A stretch of DNA of 64,000 nucleotides from Vesta saturnalis (Eukaryota; Arthropoda; Insecta; Coleoptera; Lampyridae): NCBI GenBank assembly GCA_036346205.1, contig JARFJB010000534.1, forward strand, positions 4,297,501 to 4,361,500. The letters run 5' to 3'. A program made the translations under genes and the position numbers. Numbering within the stretch: position 1 is the first letter of the stretch; every line of letters begins with the position of its first letter. Positions 57,180 through 64,000 of this stretch are shown piece after piece. The notes under the pieces were generated by a model, which had not been told where the DNA came from, did no database searches, and saw only the letters and a list, made by a program, of their open reading frames with translations.

Positions 57180-58245
57180 AGCGATAACTACTTTACTATC
57201 ACAATTGCATCATGTTATCCCAATCATCACCTATACAACTTTTGTGGTGCTACCCAAAACTCTCAAGAAGTTACATTTTCAAGAAAAATTTACGCCCCTT
57301 CGTGGACTTGGAAAAAATTGGATGAGGAAACGGAAATTTCGATTGAACTCTGATAATGGTTTTAGAGCCATACATATCAAGAGTGATTATTGCTAACCAG
57401 AACTCTAAAGAAAAGTTACACTTTAACATTTTCTAATAATAACTTCTAATAAACATGGCTCACAAACCATGATTGTAGGAATTCTATCCAAATTTCGTTA
57501 TCCTCATAAAAAATTTTTTAAGTACACGAGAAGGGGTGAATTTTTTTTGCAAATGTAACTCTGCTTTGGTGTTAAGGATAGCAACACAAGCGTTTTAATA
57601 ATAACTTTTAATAAACATGGTTGACAAATAATTAATATCAGAGTCCTATCGAAATTTCGTTTTCCTCATCAAATTTTTTCCAAGTACACAAGGGGGCGTA
57701 AAATTCGTTTGAAAATCTAACTTTTCTTGGGAGTTCTACGTAGCACCACTAGAGTTCTAATAATAACTCCTAAAAAATATGGTTCACAAACCTTTATTAT
57801 AAGAGTCTTATCGAAATGTCGTTTTCCATATCCACGAAGGGTACGAAATTTGTGAAAGCGTAACTTTTCTTGAGAGTTCTAAGAATAACTACTAATAAAC
57901 ATAGCTCCGAAACCAGTATCACCAGAGTTCTCCTGAAACTTCGATTTCGTCATAAACATTTTTCCATGTATACCAGGGGCGTATACATTTTTTGAGTATG
58001 TAACTTTTAGTGAGTGTTCTGGGTAGTACCACAATTCGAATAGTAATTTTTAATAAACATGGGTCTCAAACCATTATTATTAGGGTTTCTCCAAATTTCA
58101 TAATTCATATCCACAAGGAGATGTAAGAAATTTTTGAAAATGTAGGTTTTCTTGAGAGTTCTGGGTAGCACCACAAGAGTTACATAGATAATTTTAAAGG
58201 CAAAACTGAGCAATTGTGATAGTAAAGTAGGTATCGTGAATTTGG
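57180..58245. mobile_element. ~1.07-kb element of ~160-bp tandem units with inverted ends
   Basis: Inverted ends contain CTACTTTACTATCACAATTG at about 57188 and, inverted, near 58213-58232. Inside, units with TAATAAACATGG recur at 57448, 57609, about 57771, 57892 and 58051 (spacing near 160, one 121). The leftmost ~200 bp is the inverted counterpart of the right arm. No gene. It resembles satellite-bearing non-autonomous elements. Confidence 0.7.
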
Positions 58246-59050
58246 CACCCCAGACTCTCCATGTTGATTCTTATTTAACAGATCTGTTTCTACCTTTATG
58301 ATAGAACTCTGGAACTTTTAGGGATGCGGTTATTTAACCTAAATTTATTAACAGGGTCCATTTTACAAACAGGGCAATATATTTTAGGGACTACTCCGAA
58401 CAATTGTGTTTAACTGCGAAGGTACTTAGTACATTGGCTCAAAATACAGTAATTATTATTCATTTTACATACATTTTCAGTTTTCATTATAGTAAGCATA
58501 TTTTCAGAAAAAATCTCCGCGCTTTGTTCTTTCTTCTTAACAGTTATTAGTAGGCGAACATTAGCAAATGACCTCAAAAAATTTGGTTCCTGGCTCACTT
58601 AAAGAATATGTAATCAAACGTCACCAACCACGCAAACATAACGGGAAGTAAAAGGTTAGTCATAGAATGTGCACCTTTAATGCAACGCAACAAAATTTTT
58701 TTACGCAAGCCATAGCAGTGCAGTAAGAACGATTATTCCTTATGGAGAGATGTTTCAATGTGCATCTGGTAAAATGTTACTGCATATTGTTCAAATGTAA
58801 TTTAAGCCAATAAAATTTTATTACCTATTTTTCGTGTTGTAGTATAACCAATGAAAAGTCTTATGCAAGTTACAATTTTGCCCACTGAAAGGGTGATTCG
58901 ATGTAAATATCGTTAAATATTATTGCATATTATTAATGTATGCATTATTATTGCATATCTGTCATTGTTTAGGATATTTTTTTAGGCTTGCATTATACTG
59001 TATTGTGTGTACCTACCGGGTGTAACAAAAGAGCATACAGTGGACCACAG
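58246..59050. other. Gene-free stretch with a dispersed repeat
   Basis: The segment 58340-58510 matches 46790-46960 (same orientation). No coding signal. Confidence 0.55.
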
Positions 59051-62000
59051 TAGTCAAGTAACGATCAAATATACATTTTGTAACTGGGTTGTAATGTTGA
59101 TATGTGACAATCCCTCACGTTTCTTCGCAATTCCTTTAATGAGGATGCCTAGGTCTTGTAGTTATACTCTCTGTCCTTGTAGGGTATGTTTTCTGTAATA
59201 AACTGAGGTTAGGATGACAGAAAAGTATGATCTGTGTCTTGTCGAGGGTATTCCCACCTGTTTACCTAGTGGGTCAATTTGTCACTGCTTCGACTAGTTG
59301 CCAATACAGCAATGTCTTAGGCGTACTGTTGGAATGGTATGAGTGACGCCTGATGAAGGGGGGCGAGATACCTAGCTGTCGGATCTGATAGAGTACCAAA
59401 TTTTATCAAAGGCTTGTTCAATAACAAGAAACACTGCGAAACTGCAATTTGATGGTCAAAGACTTTGGATGTGATAGAGTAGGTCGGTAAGAAGGAGGGG
59501 TGAAACGTTGGATCTAGATTTAGATATCCTGTTGGAAAATAAGACAAGAAAAGACATTTTTCTGTGCTACAAGGTGGACTGCGTTTGGGATTAACTTTCT
59601 TAGTATTTGATGATTAAGTCCGTCGTGTCAATGGGCAGAGTTTCTGCATGATTTGAAGGATTTGTAATATTTTGTTCAATGTGATTAGACGTTGTATGTG
59701 AGTTCATACTTTTTGTACCCTTCTCAAGGTTTGATTTGAGCTGAACTATGAGATGGTACTCAAAGGATGAATGATCTTTAGCGGTTGTGCGAACCAAAAG
59801 GTCAGCTTTTTCCTCACAAGGTTACATCAAGGATTAATTAGGCGGGACTTTATTGAGAATTTTATTTTTACATTTTTTCCAAAATTTAAAGCAGTTTCAG
59901 AAGTCCAATAGGGCAGTGACTGTGGTCCAGCTTTCTTGGCTGATATTTGTTTTGTTTCAAGGCAAATACGCATTTAGTCTGTTTCATTTGGATTTGAGTA
60001 CGAGGTCTCTGTTTTTGGGAGTCTCTAGGAGAGCGCTAGGAAGGTTGTCGAATATATGTTTAGTGAACGTATTCCAGTCAGTATTTAGGAGTCTATGAGA
60101 AGTTGTGGTCTATCTAGGTTGGATGAGGCGGTGTCCAAAAATGCTTTTACTCACAATATTGTATAAGTCTTCCGTACTGGCCATCTGGTCGTTTATACAC
60201 ATGTCATTATGGCTAAAGAAAGTGATCTGGGTATTCCTTATTCGAAAAATGGGTAGGCGTAGCAGGTTTTTCACCGAATTATAAACGTCTCGCGTTGAGG
60301 TCTTCTAGTAAAACTGCGTTAGGAGGTCTGAAGATGGTGGCCAGTAGAAGGGTAGAAAGAATGTTTTGTCGATGAGGGTTGTAATAGCGGAATACTATTA
60401 TAGTCTTTAAAAGATAGTGTACTATTGCTGCTACATAAACGAGGTGTTGAAGATGTTACGGTAAAGAAAGTCAAGTGGAAGGATACAGGTTGTGGATCAA
60501 TAATCCTCGCATGAATCTGTCTCGGTTGCTATTTAGGTTAATGTTACAATGGGTGCTGTTAGAATGCCTCGACTATAGAGTTTGGTTTTAGTGATCGCTA
60601 GAATTTGTAGTGGGTCTGTGTTAAGTAAGTTCTTACTGAGTGGGCGTTTACATTTAACGCCACACAAATTATCTTTCCCTATTGTTTGGTTCATTATAGC
60701 AAGAGAGGGGAAAGGAAGGTAGAAAGAGTGGTTCGAACCTGAGAATTTTTCTAATAACAGTAGTCGACTAGTTGAGGTGAGAAAATAATCCTTAATTATT
60801 GTAACAGACTAATATAATAACTGTAAAGTAGGCCAGTAACGGATTAGTCTACTAATCGATTAATCCACTAATGTATTATTCACCCAATCGACTAATGAGA
60901 TTGATTGGTTAGTTGACTAAGATTATACATCGATTAATGGACTAGTACAATAAGTAACTTATTAGTCAGTGGTCAAATCTTTATTTCTTATCAGGATTTA
61001 TGTAAGGTTACAAAATAAGGCTTACACAAGAATGTAGTGTCAAAAATACTTATCGGGCTTTTTCAAAAAGTTCTTAAGACTAAGAATTACAAAACTGCCA
61101 TGAAAGCATTAGATGTTACATGAATTATTATTTATGAAAATCGGTTAACTGTTATTAGAATTAGAGCTACACACTTTTAGAATAATACCAAGGAAATGAA
61201 TATCAAACATGCTAGTATTTATTAGTGATCTTCGACTGGTCGACTAGTGTAGTCAATTTCGACTAGTCATTATGGATATTTCAAAAACTGTGACTAATGA
61301 CTAGTCGACTAATCAATTAGTCGAGGAACCGAGTCGTGTGGTGACCACTAACTAAAACCGACTTCTATTCCGCTCCAAACGCAGTACGACCACCTTTCCA
61401 AAATTCGCTTAATAGATAGTCCATCTTCTTCCAGATGAACCTCGCGTATTAGGGAATATCCCTAACAGTGAAAAGATAAAGACTTGTAGGAAGGGAGGTA
61501 GTGTCATTAAGGGGATAGAGGTTTTCGAATTGGAAATGATAGAGGTGAAGGATGTAGGATGGTTGGTAGCTTTGGAAATTGTACTTATACCCTTGTTCAG
61601 GTGGGCAAGCCTTTATTTTGTCCTCGGGGATAATGACGCGGTCAATCTGGCGGATGACACATACATATGACAGGGAAATAGGTCTGTTAGAGGTAGGGTG
61701 GAGTGTATGGTCGAATAGTTGGGATAATTAATGTAACTGAGGGTGTTCCGAATGACTTCGATGAATTTTGGATTGTAGGAGTACATACAATAATAAGAGC
61801 GGTGTGGGTATAGTTGAATCTAAGATTCAATCACGAAAGCTATAGAAGAAGGAAGATGGTGAACAGTTGCTCCTGACAAGTAAATGATATTGTAATACTG
61901 CAAATGCAACAGAAAAGGACAGCGAAAGTTGAGTAAGAGAGTCCGGAAGTTGTTGAGGTGGTTGAGACCATCCATAAAATTAAAGTGATAACGTGACTTT

Positions 62001-62250
62001 ATTGTAGTCATAGATCGCATTGTAGGTCGTGAAACAACGGCTGCATAGGTTATGGCCAATACTTATTCGGCGTCTGTCGCAAGGTAGGATGAAGGGGATA
62101 AGGGTTTGCCATGCGTTATAAAGATGGTTAGTAGGATTATGGATATTTAGGTCTAAAAAATAAACCTGTTTAACCAAAGAGCGGACTTGCACCGGGGCGG
62201 AGCCTCATACCTTGTTGGGTAAAGGTTTTGGAAATTGAGAATCCGGTGCG
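59050..62250 (-). pseudogene. Heavily decayed Jockey-type non-LTR element
   Basis: Read on minus. ORF1 remnants include ITYAAVVSRPTM near 62050 and a VRDIP...EEDGLSIKRILERW-like block near 61450. An endonuclease start (DPLQILAITKTKLYSRGILTAP) lies near 60600 and LLEDLNA near 60310. The RT motif AVFLVIEQAFDKIW lies near 59420, in pieces of different frames. Many stops and shifts are present. A motif-rich insert (60740-61335) separates ORF1 from the endonuclease. The assignment rests on several short colinear motifs, so boundaries are approximate. Confidence 0.6.
60740..61335. repeat. Insert dense in GACTAGTCGACTAAT-type palindromic motifs
   Basis: At least ten copies of short variants (CGACTAGT, CGACTAAT, CGATTAAT, ACTAGTCGACTAATC) cluster at 60765-60965 and 61235-61320, leaving a plain centre. 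The two clusters may be the subterminal regions of one non-autonomous transposon inserted into the Jockey remnant. Confidence 0.55.
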
Positions 62251-63000
62251 AATGGAAGGATATTTGTTAGTAAACACAAACAACAGATAATTAAATTCTG
62301 TATTAGGATATCTTTAACCTTAATCTACGGTAACGTAGTCTTTGGCTTCCCCAGGGACCTAAAATGGCGGGTGGATATGGCAATTTAGCGCCTTCTGGTT
62401 CTCCTGACTAAGTGTTGTTCCTGGTCTGACCAGAAAAGGAATGGAAACCGCTTTCTTGTTGTAGAGGCGTGCTTCTTGAAAGCACCAAAGTCCCCATAAG
62501 TAGTCAGGCTCACAGTGAATTATTAATTAGTTAATTTGTAAGAGCTAATTAGCTCTTAAATGTTTCCCCGTCTAAAATTAGACCAGAAATGTGATAGAAA
62601 AGTGTAATTTGTGGGAGTTATATATAACCATGAAGGATATCTTTTGTACACACACCCACTGCCTTAGAAAGAACCAAAATCTTAAATGGGTTGACAAGTC
62701 AAATTCATGAGATTCGTTTGGATTTCAGCAAAATACTTTTCAGTCACAAAATTCAAAACGGATCGTACAATTTGTTTCACAACTCTTTTTTGAATTATAC
62801 AAATTCCATTGCAGTGCATAACTGATTATGTTCAATAAAATTATTGGACAATACCGTCATTTGTTATTAAAAATTTTTGGGCAGTTGACATATCCTCCGA
62901 TTTAAGATTTTGAAGAGTGGGGCGGTGAGTGTCAACCTGCAAACGAATAGATTTCATAATTCTTTCCCACATTTCTATCTAGATTCGTTCACATATTATC
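62251..63000. other. Gene-free stretch
   Basis: 62251-62500 is somewhat GC-richer and may be the 5' UTR of the minus-strand Jockey; the rest is unrecognised. Confidence 0.4.
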
Positions 63001-63004
63001 AGTT

Positions 63005-63640
63005 GGCTTACCAAATGGAGAATCCAGATCAATGAAATATAAAGTACTCAAGTAACTTTCACTCTAGATCACACCGACTACCCCCCAGCCTTTCTGAACA
63101 ACATACGTATTTCTCAAGCAACAGAAGTTCATTACTTAGGTCCTCGTTTAGATCGACGACTCACCTGGAAACCTCATACATTGAAAAAGTATAAAGATCA
63201 ATGATCACTGGTCGCTTGGTCCATATGGACTTATGGAATTGAGCTCTGGGGTTGCTCTTGTAAGTCCAACGTTAGCATTATCCAATTCCCACAATCCAAA
63301 ACCATCCGACTATTAGCTAATGATCCGTGGTATGTCAGTAATAGACCTTACATACGGATCTACAAGTAACAACGGTAGAATAAGAGCATACCAAACGAAG
63401 CAACACCCACTTTACACCGGTGCTATTCAACCCCAACACCCTTGCATCCAACCTTGATCAGCAGGATCCCCCACCAAGAAGATTAAAAGTAAAGAAATGG
63501 TCCAGTGACCTTAAAGGAGTGTAACTCTACTGAAACGGGGTAACATCGCTAGATGGATTCCCCCTCAAGTCAAATGTCGACATTAACTCATAGAACCCTG
63601 TATTATTTCATTAAGTTAATTTTCTCATAAATAAATAAAA
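63005..63640 (+). pseudogene. Jockey-type RT C-terminus and 3' end
   Basis: In shifting frames: VTFTLDHTDYPPAFLNN, EVHYLGPRLDRRLTWKPHT, WTYGIELWGCSCKSN and TIRLLANDPWYVSNRPYIR, then RRLKVKKWSSDLKGV with a stop at about 63522. These are the familiar C-terminal blocks of Jockey-clade RT. An A-rich tail (AATAAATAAAAAAG, about 63630-63643) marks the 3' end. It is 5'-truncated and broken by small indels, and lies in the opposite orientation to the Jockey at 59-62 kb. Confidence 0.8.
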
Positions 63641-64000
63641 AAGCTAGTGTGTATCCACCCGGTATATTAATGATATACAATATCATTTAACTATATGTAC
63701 CACAGCTGGTTTCAAATAAATCTAGGGCATCAAATATTCCATGGTGTAACTATTGTTCAAAAATTTATTACAACGTGACTGTCAAAAGTTTGAACCGTGA
63801 CATTGATTCAGGTAATATAGTTTCATTAAATTGGTTACGTATTTTGTGATTTACGCGCGCACATACGCACGTAAACACGCACACGCGCTGACGCTTTTTC
63901 GACAAAGATAAAGCTTAATGTGATCAATAACTGAGGTCAAACCAACGTAAATTAAAACATTAATGACATCAACACATAATCCTAGTTCTGCATTCATATT
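63641..64000. other. Gene-free end of the window with a CA/CG microsatellite
   Basis: A CGCGCACATACGCACG-type tract lies at 63855-63895; nothing else is recognised. Confidence 0.6.

Noticed and set aside
60766..61320. CRISPR-like array
   Set aside because: The motifs are short, irregularly spaced palindromes in a eukaryotic transposon context, without uniform repeats or spacers.

Overview
This is a TE-saturated, AT-rich arthropod (most likely insect) chromosome segment. The only convincing host protein-coding gene is on the minus strand near 6-7.5 kb. It encodes a leucine-rich-repeat transmembrane adhesion protein of the Capricious/Tartan family, which is restricted to arthropods as far as I know. 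Almost everything else recognisable is mobile DNA or its debris: Penelope-like elements, gypsy, Jockey-type and I-type non-LTR elements, mariner, piggyBac, hAT, PIF/Harbinger and several fold-back elements, plus TA and CA/CG microsatellites. Splice-site-like sequences and metazoan transposon families fit a eukaryotic nuclear genome; I cannot name the order.

Layout. 0-3.5 kb: 3' part of a Penelope-like element (PLE), a 180-bp direct repeat pair and a second PLE 3' end. 3.5-11.7 kb: the caps/trn gene, its flanks and microsatellites. 11.7-13.7 kb: a frameshifted ORF of an unnamed repeat-associated family. 14.6-20 kb: a 270-bp tandem repeat, then a decayed gypsy element whose reverse transcriptase carries an in-frame tandem triplication. 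20-25.8 kb: repeats, a dead mariner-like gene and a fold-back array. 25.8-28.4 kb: a complete but dead piggyBac with TTAA ends. 29.1-32.8 kb: a large fold-back element that has swallowed a hAT fragment and a LINE fragment. 34.5-36.3 kb: tRNA-like repeats around a fold-back MITE. 36.8-41.3 kb: a hAT element with 8-bp target duplications, itself interrupted by a 1.95-kb Polinton/Maverick-like non-autonomous element with a 6-bp duplication. 41.6-44.8 kb: a PIF/Harbinger element whose two antisense genes are interleaved. 46.4 kb: a probable solo LTR. 48-51 kb: two intact gag-like ORF1s of non-LTR elements without their reverse transcriptases. 51-53 kb: an inverted PLE fragment and a second piggyBac fragment. 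54.9-58.2 kb: another unnamed decayed ORF and a 160-bp tandem/fold-back element. 59-63.6 kb: a decayed Jockey element on minus, interrupted by a motif-rich palindromic insert, and a second Jockey 3' end on plus.

How it fits together. The window reads as a layered insertion record; several nesting orders can be read from exact target-site duplications. The points I find most worth checking are the interleaved Harbinger gene pair, the gypsy RT triplication with compensating indels, the Polinton-like insert whose removal restores the hAT frame, the 3.75-kb fold-back element with 14-bp flanking repeats, and hammerhead-ribozyme-like cores at PLE 3' ends. All alignments were done by eye; identities are approximate unless stated as exact.
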